From the NCBI RefSeq assembly GCF_016093545.1, contig NZ_JADKYX010000003.1:186001-250000 (forward strand): 64,000 nt of DNA, in the 5' to 3' direction. A program made the translations under genes and the position numbers. Below, piece after piece: positions 1-8,296 of this stretch. The notes under the pieces are model-generated. The model was not told where the DNA came from, made no database searches, and worked only from the letters and a program-made list of their open reading frames with translations. This DNA comes from Massilia rhizosphaerae. Lineage in GTDB: Bacteria > Pseudomonadota > Gammaproteobacteria > Burkholderiales > Burkholderiaceae_D. How positions within the stretch are numbered: position 1 is the stretch's first letter; each line of letters begins with the position of its first letter.

Positions 1-84
1 TTCGACGGCGGCCAGTTCCAGGCGCGTGCCGGCCATGGCGACGAGCGTCGCCGCGATGCGTCCCGCCGTCGCGAGGAACGTCAT
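1..84 (-). CDS. phage-holin/YqjE-family membrane protein, N-terminal part only
   Basis: Only the first 28 codons are inside the window; the rest lies to the left. The visible start reads MTFLATAGRIAAT and then a TRLELAAVE segment, which resembles the N-terminus of YqjE-like (holin superfamily III) membrane proteins. Its ATG overlaps the stop of the DUF883 gene by an ATGA junction, so the two are translationally coupled, matching the common YqjD-YqjE pair. The family assignment rests on a short segment plus context. Confidence 0.5.
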   Translation of the reverse strand, partial: MTFLATAGRIAATLVAMAGTRLELAAVE

Positions 85-401
85 TTACGGGCGATCAGCA
101 TGCCGATCACGACGCCGACGGCGGTGCCGAGGCCGACGGCCTTCCATGGGTTTTCCTTCACGTATTCGTCGGTGGCCTTGGCGGCGACCTTGGCTTTTTC
201 GACGGCGGCTTCTTCCAGGCGGACGATGTCTTCCTTGGCCTTGACCAGGGTGCGCTCGAACTTCACCTTGGCGGCCTTGAACTCTTCGCCGGTCAGGTGG
301 CCGCTGTGGCGCAGCCAGGCTTCCGCGTCCTGGATGACGGTCTTCAGGTCGGACAGCAACTGGTCGCGGGCACCGGTCTGGGTCGGGATTTTTTCCATCA
401 T
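81..401 (-). CDS. DUF883 (ElaB/YqjD-like) membrane-anchored protein
   Basis: This is a 106-residue protein. The first 85 residues or so are charged and helical, and a C-terminal glycine-rich transmembrane segment (about residues 87-104) ends in ARK. That plan is the ElaB/YqjD/DUF883 family, whose E. coli members sit in the inner membrane and bind stationary-phase ribosomes. Here the role is inferred from family only. The gene is first in a short operon with the holin-like gene, overlapping it by 4 bp. A short purine-rich stretch (gagagg on the minus strand) lies just upstream of the ATG. Confidence 0.85.
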   Translation of the reverse strand: MMEKIPTQTGARDQLLSDLKTVIQDAEAWLRHSGHLTGEEFKAAKVKFERTLVKAKEDIVRLEEAAVEKAKVAAKATDEYVKENPWKAVGLGTAVGVVIGMLIARK

Positions 402-464
402 GGGTTGAACCTCTCGTTATCTGATGTTTCGATTATGTTACGAACAATACTATCTGGCAGCGCG

Positions 465-1688
465 TAAAACCCCTTCCTTCAGGGCGGGGATATAAGCGCG
501 GGGAGGCAACGCGTCCCTTGCTTTTCTTGCCACCGCTGATAAACTGTTCATCCATACAGTATCCGGTTGCGCAAGACGATGGGCAAGTCAACGGAACGGA
601 AGGCGGTGCGCGTGCTTCGGCTAAGGCTGAAGGACAAGCACGCGCGCATTCTGTGCGAAAAAGCCTACTGGGTCAATCAAGTCTGGAACTATTCAAACGA
701 GCTTTCGTACAAGGTCTGGGAGCGCGAGAGAAAATTCCTGTCCGGGTATGACTTCGCCAAGTACACGAAGGGCGCCAGCAAAGCCGGCATTCCGCTCCAC
801 TCCCAGACCATCCGGGCAATCTCCGAAGAATACGCCATCCGGCGCAAGCAGGCTGGCAAGGTAAAGCTGCGGTGGAGGAAGTCTACCGGCGCACGGCGAT
901 TGCTCGGCTGGATCCCGTTCAAGGCCTCGGCGCTCAGTACCGTAATGGCCGGCTATGGATGTCGGGCATCGATACGCCGCTTGGACTCTGGGACAGCCAT
1001 GGACTCGGCGGCTACGAGCTTGGGGCTGGCAACCTTGCCGAGGATTCCCGCGGCCGCTGGTACATCAATATCTGCGCCACGCCCAAGGTCAAGCCGATGC
1101 AGCAACTGCAACTGTTCAATGACACGGTTGGCGTCGACCTGGGTCTGAAGGATTTCGCTGCCACCAGCGATGGCGCCGTGATCGAGACGCAGCAGGTGTA
1201 TCGCGCGCTGGAAGAGAAGCTTGGCATTGCCCAGCGTGCAAACAAGAAAGCCCGGGTGAAGGCGATCCATGCGAAGATCGCCAATCGCCGCAAGGATTTT
1301 CACCACAAACTCAGCCGCAAGCTGGTTCACAGCTACGCGGCGATTTTCATTGGCAATGTGAACGCATCAGCCCTCGCTAAGACACGGATGGCAAAATCCG
1401 TGCTGGACGCCGGCTGGTCGCAGTTCCGAACCCAGGTGCGGTACAAGAGCGATGACGCTGGCAACTGGTTCGATGAGGTCAATGAAGCGTTTTCAACCGT
1501 GACCTGTTCTGCATGCGGTGCACGCAGCGGCCCTGGCGGGCTGAAAGAGTTGCGAATAAGGGAATGGACCTGTCCGGATTGCGGCGCGAAACACCATCGC
1601 GATGTCAACTCCGGCAAGAACATCGCCGCGGCGGGACGTCGTCGCCTGGAAGCAGGAATCCTCGTCCTTTGGGGCGGGGAGGACGTCA
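465..1688 (+). mobile_element. IS200/IS605-group (IS1341-like, tnpB-only) insertion sequence, decayed
   Basis: The element is bounded by two similar GC-rich hairpin ends. The left end (about 465-490) has CCCC/GGGG arms around CTTCAGGGC. The right end (about 1658-1688) has a CGTCC...GGGGCGGGGAGGACG structure. Such subterminal hairpins, without terminal inverted repeats, are typical of IS200/IS605 elements. There is no tnpA; the only gene is a frameshifted tnpB. The 177 bases before tnpB hold only the left end and leader. Exact ends cannot be fixed without an empty-site comparison. The right end runs into the last codons of ubiA. Confidence 0.75.
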
Positions 1689-1753
1689 ACCTAATGCATA
1701 GTCTAGCGCGACGCCAGCAAACACGGCCGCACCCAACCAGTTGTTATGGTTGA
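579..1753 (+). pseudogene. tnpB: tnpB (RNA-guided nuclease/transposase accessory protein), frameshifted
   Basis: The N-terminal part (helix-turn-helix and WED-like region, from MGKSTERKAV) reads in one frame to about position 932. The homologous protein then continues in the +2 frame from AQYRNGRLWM onward. This fits a single-base deletion near 930-937, where A-L-Q-Y would be expected. The second frame keeps the RuvC start GVDLGLKDF (about 1129), the FIGNVNASALAK segment, and a zinc ribbon (CSACG...CPDCG, about 1507-1600). TTG at 567 is an alternative start. The reading frame runs on past the IS end to a stop at 1753, inside ubiA antisense sequence, so the natural C-terminus is unclear. The full-length protein is probably not made. 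Confidence 0.85.
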
Positions 1754-2540
1754 AGGCGGCAAAGCATTTCATGCGGTCGCGGCCGCGGATCAGCGTGTAG
1801 TGCCAGGCCGCCATCCCGGCCGCCACCGCGATGCCGGCCACGAACCACCCGCGTAGGCCCAGCATCCAGCCGCAGGCGAGGTCGATGCCGAGCGCCGCCG
1901 CGTAGCACACCATGATGGCGAATACGTCGTAGCGGCCGAACGTGATGGCCGACGTGCGGATGCCGATCCTGAGGTCGTCGTCGCGGTCGACCATCGCGTA
2001 TTCCGTGTCGTACGCCACCGACCAGAACACGTTCGCGGCCAGCAGCCACCATGCGACGGCCGGCACGCGGTCCTGCACGGCGGCGAACGCCATCGGGATG
2101 CCGAAGCCGAACGCGATGCCGAGGTAGGCCTGCGGGATCGCGAAGAAGCGCTTGAAATACGGGTAGCTGCCGGCCACGATCACGGCCACGACGGACAGCT
2201 CCTTCGTCAGCGTGTTGAGCGGCAGGATCAGGAGGAACGAGACGAGCGCCAGCACGGCCGCCACCATCAGCGCTTCCCAGCCCTTGATGCGCCCGCTCGT
2301 GAGCGGACGGTCGACCGTGCGCTTGACGTGGCGGTCGAAGTCGCGGTCGGCGTAGTCGTTGATCGCGCAGCCGGCGGACCGCATCAGCGCCGTGCCGACG
2401 ACGAAGATGGCGAGGACCCGCGGGTCCGGATGGCCGCCAGAGGCCATCCATAACGCCCACAGCGTGGGCCACAGCAGCAGCAGGATGCCGATCGGCTTGT
2501 GGGCCCGGACCAGGCGGAAATAGAGCGCCAGCTTGTTCAT
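1686..2540 (-). CDS. ubiA: 4-hydroxybenzoate polyprenyltransferase
   Basis: UbiA attaches the polyprenyl tail to 4-hydroxybenzoate, the first membrane step of ubiquinone synthesis. The 284-residue protein has the two aspartate-rich motifs of the family, NDYADRDFD and [13 protein letters not shown], which bind Mg-diphosphate, and eight to nine hydrophobic segments. The start at [16 protein letters not shown] is chosen over an upstream in-frame ATG (2651), because homologues begin there and the extra residues are not conserved-looking. The last codon (Gly) and the TGA stop lie in the terminal sequence of the neighbouring insertion sequence, so the natural C-terminus has been replaced or trimmed by one or a few residues. 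It is probably still functional. Confidence 0.93.
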   Translation of the reverse strand: MNKLALYFRLVRAHKPIGILLLLWPTLWALWMASGGHPDPRVLAIFVVGTALMRSAGCAINDYADRDFDRHVKRTVDRPLTSGRIKGWEALMVAAVLALVSFLLILPLNTLTKELSVVAVIVAGSYPYFKRFFAIPQAYLGIAFGFGIPMAFAAVQDRVPAVAWWLLAANVFWSVAYDTEYAMVDRDDDLRIGIRTSAITFGRYDVFAIMVCYAAALGIDLACGWMLGLRGWFVAGIAVAAGMAAWHYTLIRGRDRMKCFAAFNHNNWLGAAVFAGVALDYALG

Positions 2541-2705
2541 TGTGCGTGGTGATTGAATATCTGCAAGGTCAGGATTGTAGCCTGTCGGGGCGCGCCCGGC
2601 GGTACGGCGCCGATCGCGGGAACCGATCGCGCCTGCGTCGACGATGCACAAGGCATGGGAGGCGGGCGCGATTTACGCTGCCGCTTTCGACTAAGGAGAT
2701 CTCGT

Positions 2706-3239
2706 ATGCAGTTCGCAACCATGGTGGTGCTGGCCGGAATCGGACTCGGTTGTTGTACGTGCGCGCACGCCGGCGGGCAGGAGGAGCAGGAAGGGTGGAC
2801 GGAAGCGCAGTCGCTGCGCGAACTTCCCGCCGGCATCCAGGCCCTGCTGGGCGTGGGACTCGGCGCGGACGGCATCGCGGACCGGGGCGAGGATTTCAAC
2901 GAAGGCGAGTTGGGCGCCGACAACATGCCGATGCGCCGCTTCGCGCTCGGCGTCGTGAACGGCGACACCGCCCTCGTCGCCGTGGAACAGGGCGGACGTA
3001 CCTATGCCGTGCGCGCCGTCGAATTCAGGCAGGCCGGCGCGACGTGGGACGCGGTCCGCTGCGCGCCGATGAGCGAATTGCCGCGCCGCGGCGTGGAACT
3101 GGCCGACGTCTTCGACGGGCGCCATGGCGGGCATCCCGGGCCGTGCCGGGACTTCGGCATGCGGCTGGCTGCGCCGATCGGCGCGGCGCCGGCCGGCCCG
3201 GCCGTCCAGGCGCGCGTCAGGCCTCGGCCTGGAGCGTGA
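2706..3239 (+). CDS. hypothetical exported protein
   Basis: This is a 177-residue protein of unknown function. The ATG at 2706 is chosen because a good Shine-Dalgarno (AAGGAGA) lies 7 bases before it and a signal peptide follows (MQFATMVVLAGIGLGCC..CAHA, cleavage near residue 21). The longer in-frame ORF from 2553 has no such support. The mature part contains the segments GADNMPMRRFALGVVNGDTAL and VEQGGRTYAVRAVEF, perhaps one beta-rich domain. Four cysteines in the precursor include two after the signal region that could form a disulfide. It converges on oxyR and overlaps its 3' end by 23 bp. Confidence 0.6.
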   Translation: MQFATMVVLAGIGLGCCTCAHAGGQEEQEGWTEAQSLRELPAGIQALLGVGLGADGIADRGEDFNEGELGADNMPMRRFALGVVNGDTALVAVEQGGRTYAVRAVEFRQAGATWDAVRCAPMSELPRRGVELADVFDGRHGGHPGPCRDFGMRLAAPIGAAPAGPAVQARVRPRPGA

Positions 3240-4161
3240 CCATGTCGACGCCGGGCAGTCCGCAATCGGCCACGGCCTTGACGACGGCATCGATGGCGGC
3301 CCGGCGCGTAAAACTCTTGCGCCACACGATCACGATGCGGCGCGACGGCGCCGGATCCTTGAACGGGACGAAGGTCAGCATGCCGTTCGGATCCTTCATG
3401 TCCGGCACCGACGCGCGCGGCAGCACGGTCAGACCGATGCCGCTCGCGACCATGTGGCGGATCGTTTCCAGCGACGACCCTTCGAACGTGCGCTGCATGC
3501 CATTGCCCGGCGAGGACGAGAAGCGCGCCATCTCCGGGCAGACTTCCAGCACCTGGTCGCGGAAGCAGTGCCCCGTGCCCAGCAGCAGCATCGTCTCGCT
3601 CTTGAGGTCTTCCGCCGCGATGTCCGTGCGGGTGGTCCACGGGTGGTGCTTCGGCATGGCGACGACGAACGGTTCGTCGTACAGCGGCTGCACGGCCATG
3701 CCGTGTTCCGGCAGCGGCAGGGCCATGATGGCGGCGTCCAGCTCGCCCTGGCGCAGCATGTCGAGCAGCTTGACCGTGAAGTTTTCCTGCAACACCAGCG
3801 GCATCTGCGGCACGTGCTCGATCAGGTTTTTCACGAGCGGCGGCAACAGGTACGGGCCGACCGTGTAGATCACGCCCAGGCGCAGCGGGCCCGCCAGCGG
3901 GTCCTTGTTCTGCTTGGCCAGTTCCTTGATGGCGGCCGTCTGCTCGAGCACGCGCTCGGCCTGCGCGACGATCTGCGCCCCCAGCGGCGTGACGGACACT
4001 TCCGAGCCGCCCCGTTCGAACAGCGTCACGCCGAGTTCGTCTTCGAGCTTCTTGATGGCGACGGACAGCGTGGGCTGGGCGACGAAACAGGCTTCGGCCG
4101 CATGCCCGAAGTGGCGGGCGCGCGCGACGGCGACGATGTATTTCAGTTCGGTCAGTGTCAT
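3217..4161 (-). CDS. oxyR: hydrogen-peroxide-sensing LysR-type regulator OxyR
   Basis: This 314-residue protein has an N-terminal winged helix-turn-helix (residues 1-60) and a LysR substrate domain. The redox motif GTGHCFRDQVLEVCPE places the two cysteines at residues 199 and 208, the same numbers as the disulfide-forming pair of E. coli OxyR. That separates it from other LysR proteins. It should activate peroxide-defence genes upon oxidation. No katG or ahpC lies beside it; the divergent neighbour is pilU, 137 bp away. In this family it is usually either activator or dual regulator of unlinked genes. Confidence 0.95.
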   Translation of the reverse strand: MTLTELKYIVAVARARHFGHAAEACFVAQPTLSVAIKKLEDELGVTLFERGGSEVSVTPLGAQIVAQAERVLEQTAAIKELAKQNKDPLAGPLRLGVIYTVGPYLLPPLVKNLIEHVPQMPLVLQENFTVKLLDMLRQGELDAAIMALPLPEHGMAVQPLYDEPFVVAMPKHHPWTTRTDIAAEDLKSETMLLLGTGHCFRDQVLEVCPEMARFSSSPGNGMQRTFEGSSLETIRHMVASGIGLTVLPRASVPDMKDPNGMLTFVPFKDPAPSRRIVIVWRKSFTRRAAIDAVVKAVADCGLPGVDMVTLQAEA

Positions 4162-4228
4162 GGGATCTTTCTTGCCTGCCGTGTTCTGGGAGACACGTTT
4201 GCCTAGGTTTTAAGCAGTCTGGCACTAT

Positions 4229-4254
4229 TTTACCGGTAAAGCCATGGATATAAT
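4229..4254. promoter_or_regulatory. oxyR-pilU intergenic palindrome and -10 element
   Basis: The spacer between the divergent oxyR and pilU genes holds a perfect 12-base palindrome TTTACCGGTAAA (4229-4240). Eight bases later comes a consensus -10 hexamer TATAAT (4249-4254) oriented toward pilU, with only a weak -35 (TATTTT region). The palindrome sits between the likely -35 and -10 of pilU, a place where a repressor would act. The binding protein is unknown, and it does not resemble an OxyR site. Confidence 0.4.
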
Positions 4255-4298
4255 GGCCGGGCTGGCGATGTTGCCGAGCGTTAATAAAGAGGCATCCC

Positions 4299-5489
4299 AT
4301 GTCTTCGACCTTCGGCCCGGCGGAAGCCCAGGCCTATATGCACAAGCTGCTCACGGTGATGAATCACCAGGGCGGCTCCGACTTGTTCATCTCGGCCGAT
4401 TTCCCGCCGAGCATGAAGCATCAGGGCGCCATGAAGCCCCTGAGCAACCAGCGCCTGACGGGCGAGGTCACGCGCGCACTGGCCCTGTCCCTGATGAATG
4501 AGCGGCAACGCGCCGAGTTCGAGGCGGAGATGGAGTGCAATTTCGCCATCTCCCTGCCCGGCGTGTGTCGTTTTCGCGTCAACGTGTTCGTGCAGCAGCA
4601 GAGCGTGGGCATGGTCGTGCGTACGATTGCGTCGGAAATCCCGAACTTCGAAAAACTCGACTTGCCCGAGGTGTTGAAGGACGTCGTGATGACGAAGCGG
4701 GGCCTCGTGCTCGTCGTCGGCGGCACGGGGTCCGGCAAGTCGACGACGCTGGCGGCGATGATCGATTACCGCAACAGCAACTCGGCCGGCCACATCATCA
4801 CGGTCGAGGACCCCGTCGAATACGTCCACAAGAACAAGAGCTGCCTCATCACGCACCGCGAGGTCGGCGTCGACACGCTGTCCTGGCACAACGCGCTGAA
4901 GAATACGCTGCGCCAGGCGCCGGACGTGATCCTCATCGGCGAGATCCGCGACACGGAAACGATGGAACACGCGATCGCGTTCGCCGAGACGGGCCACCTA
5001 TGCCTGGGGACGCTGCACGCGAACAATGCGAACCAGACGATGGACCGCATCATCAACTTCTTCCCGGAAGAGCGGCGCAACCAGTTGCTGATGGACCTGT
5101 CGTCGAACCTGCGCGCCATCGTGTCGCAGCGCCTCGTCCGCACCGAAGACGGCAAGGGCCGCAAGGCCGCCATCGAGATCCTGCTGAACACGCCGACCAT
5201 TGGCGAGATGATCCTGAAAGGCAATTTTCAGAGCATCAAGGAGATCATGCAGAAGTCGCGCGAACTGGGCATGTGCACGTTCGACCAGGCGTTGTTCGAG
5301 CTCTACAACAAGGGCTATATCAGCTACGACGAAGCGATCCGCAACGCCGATTCCGCGAACGGCCTGCGCCTGCAGATCAAGCTGTCGGGCGAGCGGAAGG
5401 CGCCGGGGGAGGGCGGCGCCGCGGCGAAACCGGCCGAGCTGTCGATGCTGATCGAGGAGCCGGAAGAGGAACCGCCGGCCGCGGGTTAG
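4299..5489 (+). CDS. pilU: type IV pilus retraction accessory ATPase PilU
   Basis: This 396-residue PilT/PilU-type hexameric ATPase is cytoplasmic and works with PilT in pilus retraction and twitching. The Walker A motif GGTGSGKST is at about residue 141; an Asp box/Walker B (VILIGEIRDTETM) and the His box (TGHLCLGTLHANNA) follow. The length, the start MSSTFGPAEAQAYMHKLL and the tail after KLSGERKAP match PilU rather than PilT (about 345 residues). A Shine-Dalgarno AAAGAGG lies just upstream. pilT is not in the window. It is followed 20 bp later by the heptose adenylyltransferase gene. Confidence 0.93.
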   Translation: MSSTFGPAEAQAYMHKLLTVMNHQGGSDLFISADFPPSMKHQGAMKPLSNQRLTGEVTRALALSLMNERQRAEFEAEMECNFAISLPGVCRFRVNVFVQQQSVGMVVRTIASEIPNFEKLDLPEVLKDVVMTKRGLVLVVGGTGSGKSTTLAAMIDYRNSNSAGHIITVEDPVEYVHKNKSCLITHREVGVDTLSWHNALKNTLRQAPDVILIGEIRDTETMEHAIAFAETGHLCLGTLHANNANQTMDRIINFFPEERRNQLLMDLSSNLRAIVSQRLVRTEDGKGRKAAIEILLNTPTIGEMILKGNFQSIKEIMQKSRELGMCTFDQALFELYNKGYISYDEAIRNADSANGLRLQIKLSGERKAPGEGGAAAKPAELSMLIEEPEEEPPAAG

Positions 5490-5509
5490 CGCGGGTTAGA
5501 ATGCACGCC

Positions 5510-5989
5510 ATGCCACACTTCGAACAAAAACTCTGCACCCGCGCCACCCTGCCGCAACGCATCGCCGACCTGCCGCAACCCGTCGTGTTGACGAACGGCG
5601 TGTTCGACATCCTGCACCGCGGCCACGTCACTTACCTGGCCCAGGCCCGCGAACTGGGCGCGTCGCTCGTCGTCGCCGTCAACACGGACGCCTCCGTGAA
5701 ACGCCTGGGCAAAGGCGACGACCGCCCCCTGAATACGCTGGCCGACCGCATGGCCGTGCTGGCCGCGCTGGAATCCGTCAGCCTCGTCGTGGAATTCGAC
5801 GAGGACACGGCGCTGGAAGTGGTGCAGGAAGCCCGCCCCGGCATCTACGCGAAGGGCGGCGACTACGTCATGAGCGAGATCCCGGAAGGGAAGGCCGTGA
5901 TCGCCTACGGCGGCAAGGCCGTCGCCATCGATTTCGCGCACGACCGCTCGACGACGAAGCTCGTCGCGAAGATCCGCCAGTTCGGCTGA
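5510..5989 (+). CDS. rfaE2: D-glycero-beta-D-manno-heptose 1-phosphate adenylyltransferase
   Basis: This is the stand-alone nucleotidyltransferase half of HldE (159 residues). It makes ADP-heptose for the lipopolysaccharide inner core. The cytidylyltransferase-like signature TNGVFDILHRGHVTYL, carrying the HxGH-type motif, is near residue 26; an ISSTxxx-like motif is replaced by DRSTTKLVAKIR near the end. The ATG at 5510 gives MPHFEQKL, like homologues; an in-frame ATG at 5501 adds MHA. No good Shine-Dalgarno is seen, so expression probably depends on read-through from pilU. It converges on trmL with a 10-bp gap. Confidence 0.9.
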   Translation: MPHFEQKLCTRATLPQRIADLPQPVVLTNGVFDILHRGHVTYLAQARELGASLVVAVNTDASVKRLGKGDDRPLNTLADRMAVLAALESVSLVVEFDEDTALEVVQEARPGIYAKGGDYVMSEIPEGKAVIAYGGKAVAIDFAHDRSTTKLVAKIRQFG

Positions 5990-5999
5990 CCCTTCACAG

Positions 6000-6470
6000 T
6001 CACACCCCGCCCGCGAACCCGTTCTGGCGCCACGCCTCGTAGACGACGACGGCCACCGTGTTCGACAGGTTCAGGCTGCGGTTGTCGGGCATCATCGGCA
6101 GGCGGATGCGCTGGGCCGGCGGGAACGATTCGCGCAAGGCCGGGTCGAGGCCGCGCGATTCGGCGCCGAACACGAACACGTCGCCGGGACGGAATGCGGC
6201 GCTCGCAAACGGCGACGAGCCGTGCGTCGTCATGGCGAACATCCGGGCCGGATCGGGCCTGGCGTCGGCCAGGAAAGCGTCCCAGTTCTTGTGCACCTTC
6301 ATCGTGGCGTAATCGTGGTAGTCGAGGCCGGCGCGGCGCATCTTGGCGTCGTCCAGCGGAAAGCCGAGCGGCTCGATCAGGTGCAGCTGCGCCCCCGTGT
6401 TCGCGCACAGGCGGATGACGTTGCCCGTGTTGGGCGGGATCTCGGGTTCGACCAGTACGACGTGAAACAA
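6000..6470 (-). CDS. trmL: tRNA (cytidine(34)-2'-O)-methyltransferase TrmL
   Basis: This 156-residue SpoU-class (SPOUT) methyltransferase has the full length of TrmL. It 2'-O-methylates the wobble nucleotide of tRNA-Leu isoacceptors. Diagnostic segments are EPEIPPNTGNVIRLCANTG at the N-terminus, FGAESRGLD in the middle and the C-terminal knot RLPMMPDNRSLNLSNTVAVV, where the cofactor binds. It lies 14 bp downstream of comF on the same strand, so the two are likely co-transcribed. Confidence 0.94.
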   Translation of the reverse strand: MFHVVLVEPEIPPNTGNVIRLCANTGAQLHLIEPLGFPLDDAKMRRAGLDYHDYATMKVHKNWDAFLADARPDPARMFAMTTHGSSPFASAAFRPGDVFVFGAESRGLDPALRESFPPAQRIRLPMMPDNRSLNLSNTVAVVVYEAWRQNGFAGGV

Positions 6471-6484
6471 ATGACTCTCCTAGA

Positions 6485-7228
6485 TTAATGGGGCGGCGTG
6501 CGCGCGAACACGAAATTGGTCACGCGCGCCGCGCCGAAGCGCTTGAACGTGGCGGCCAGCTCGCCCAGGGTGTGGCCGCTCGTCATGACGTCGTCGACGA
6601 GGCCCACATGGCGTCCCTCGACGAGGTCCGGGTCCGCCACCGCGAACGCGCCGCGCACGTTGTCCGCGCGCACGCTGGGGGCCACGCCGGACTGGGCTCT
6701 CGTGTCGAGCGTGCGCAGCGCCAGCGCCGGATGACATGCTACCCCGAGTGCCGCCGCCAGTGGCCGCGCGATTTCCAGCGCCTGGTTGAAGCCGCGCTCG
6801 ACGAGCCGGTTGGGCCCCAGCGGCACGGGGCACAGCAGGTCGGGCAGCGGCAGGGCGGCCGTGGCCAGCGCGGCGTCGCGGATCCGGCGCGCGAACCAGG
6901 GCGCGAGCGCGAGGCGGGCGCCGAATTTTAATTGAAGAACGAGCTGGTCGAGCGGAATCGCGTAGTCGACGGCGGCGACGGTGGCGTCGAAGGCGGGTGG
7001 GAACGCCAGGCACGCGCCGCAGGCCGGGGCCGCGACGCTCTCGGCCGACAGAGGGAGAGGATTGGCGCAGCGCCCGCAACGCGCCTGCCGCGGTCGCGCA
7101 TAGGCCTCCCGGCACGCCGCGCACACGACGTCGTCGCACCCGCCCCCGCACAGGGCGCAGATGGACGGCATCAGCACGCGCAACAATGCTCGTGGCCAAT
7201 GTCGCAGAGATGGATAAGGCGACGTCAT
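6485..7228 (-). CDS. comF: ComF-family phosphoribosyltransferase-like protein
   Basis: This 247-residue protein has an N-terminal four-cysteine zinc-binding region (CALCGGGC, CAAC, CGRC, CGACLAF, about residues 24-75) and a C-terminal phosphoribosyltransferase fold. The PRPP loop is VGLVDDVMTSGHTL near residue 212, and QSGVAPSVRADNVRGAF is also typical of ComF/GntX. The family is linked to DNA uptake and natural competence; the biochemical role is not settled. It is divergent from the methyltransferase gene with about 58 bp between the starts, and upstream of trmL. Confidence 0.88.
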   Translation of the reverse strand: MTSPYPSLRHWPRALLRVLMPSICALCGGGCDDVVCAACREAYARPRQARCGRCANPLPLSAESVAAPACGACLAFPPAFDATVAAVDYAIPLDQLVLQLKFGARLALAPWFARRIRDAALATAALPLPDLLCPVPLGPNRLVERGFNQALEIARPLAAALGVACHPALALRTLDTRAQSGVAPSVRADNVRGAFAVADPDLVEGRHVGLVDDVMTSGHTLGELAATFKRFGAARVTNFVFARTPPH

Positions 7229-7286
7229 CGTGATTTCTACCCATCATGTACACTCCCGCCATTATCCCATTCACCCGCAGTCGACC

Positions 7287-8198
7287 ATGGTTTCGCCCCA
7301 AGCTCCCTCCAAGATGAGTGCCCCGATCGATCCGATCCGCGTGCGCCAGCTGTTTTCCGACCCCGGCCGGGTCGCCCCGTCCGATTTCCTGCGGCGCGAA
7401 ATCGCCAGCCGCATGTTCGACCGCCTGACACTCGTCAAGACGGCGCCGCGCCAGGTGCTGGATGCCGGCTGCGGCACGGGCGCCGACGTCGCCGAGCTGC
7501 AGAAGCGCTATCCGGCCGCGCAAGTGCTGGGCCTGGATGCCGTCCCGGCCATGCTCGCCGCGGCCGGGGCCGCCACGCAGGCGCCCCGTTCCCTGCTCAG
7601 TCGTTTGCTCCCGGCCAAAGCCGGCATCGATCTCGTTTGCGCGGACTTCGGTAACCTGCCGTTCGGGCCGAACTCGCTCGACCTGGTCTGGTCGAACCTG
7701 GCATTGCACTGGCATCCCCAGCCCGACCACGTGTTCGCCGAGTGGCGCCGCGTGTTGCGCGTGGATGGCTTGCTGATGTTCTCGACCTTCGGGCCGGACA
7801 CGTTCCGCGAACTGCGTGCCGCGTTCGCGGCAATGGACGAGACCCCGCACACGCTGCCTTTCGTCGACATGCACGATTTCGGCGACCAGCTCGTGGAAGC
7901 GGGGTTCACGACGCCCGTCATGGACATGGAACAGATCACGGTCACGTACGACAGCGCGGACAAATTGCTGGCCGACGTGCGCGCCTTCGGCGGCAACCCG
8001 CTGGTCACGCGCCGCCGCGGCCTCGTCGGCCGGGCGGCGTGGCAGCGCATGCGCGACGCGCTGGAGGCGGGACGCCGGGCGGACGGCAAGCTGGGATTGA
8101 CGTTCGAGATCATTTACGGCCACGCATTCCGGCCCGCGCCGAAAACGACGGCCGCAGGCGAGGCAATCATCCGGTTCCAGCCGCCGAAGCCCCGTTGA
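7287..8198 (+). CDS. BioC-like SAM-dependent methyltransferase
   Basis: This class I methyltransferase (about 303 residues) has SAM motif I VLDAGCGTGADVAEL, acidic motif II (VLGLDAVPAML), and the segment LDLVWSNLALHWHPQPDHVFAEWRRVLRVDGLLMFSTFG. The last is characteristic of BioC malonyl-ACP O-methyltransferases, which start biotin synthesis. Other biotin genes are not nearby, so the exact substrate is not proven. The start is uncertain: in-frame ATG codons lie at 7230, 7287 and 7314. 7287 is chosen for length; none has a strong Shine-Dalgarno. Confidence 0.75.
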   Translation: MVSPQAPSKMSAPIDPIRVRQLFSDPGRVAPSDFLRREIASRMFDRLTLVKTAPRQVLDAGCGTGADVAELQKRYPAAQVLGLDAVPAMLAAAGAATQAPRSLLSRLLPAKAGIDLVCADFGNLPFGPNSLDLVWSNLALHWHPQPDHVFAEWRRVLRVDGLLMFSTFGPDTFRELRAAFAAMDETPHTLPFVDMHDFGDQLVEAGFTTPVMDMEQITVTYDSADKLLADVRAFGGNPLVTRRRGLVGRAAWQRMRDALEAGRRADGKLGLTFEIIYGHAFRPAPKTTAAGEAIIRFQPPKPR

Positions 8199-8260
8199 AC
8201 GCCGTCGTACCGGGCCGCCGCGTTCCGTATGCAGCAGGTCGTCGATCGCGGTAATTTTCC

Positions 8261-8290
8261 TTGAATAAAAATTACCGATTTCAGTATAAT
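8261..8290 (+). promoter_or_regulatory. sigma70-type promoter of the cytochrome oxidase operon
   Basis: A TTGAAT -35 hexamer (8261-8266) and a perfect TATAAT -10 hexamer (8285-8290) are separated by 18 bp, in an AT-rich patch within otherwise GC-rich sequence. It points toward coxB, whose start is about 370 bp away, so the mRNA would carry a long leader. Confidence 0.7.
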
Positions 8291-8296
8291 CAAGTC

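Noticed and set aside
579-1753. programmed frameshift in tnpB
   Set aside because: No slippery heptamer is seen at the junction, and TnpB is not known to use frameshifting; a simple deletion explains it better.
2540-3868. 442-codon frame across the exported-protein and oxyR regions
   Set aside because: It crosses two genuine genes in the wrong frame and lacks conserved sequence.
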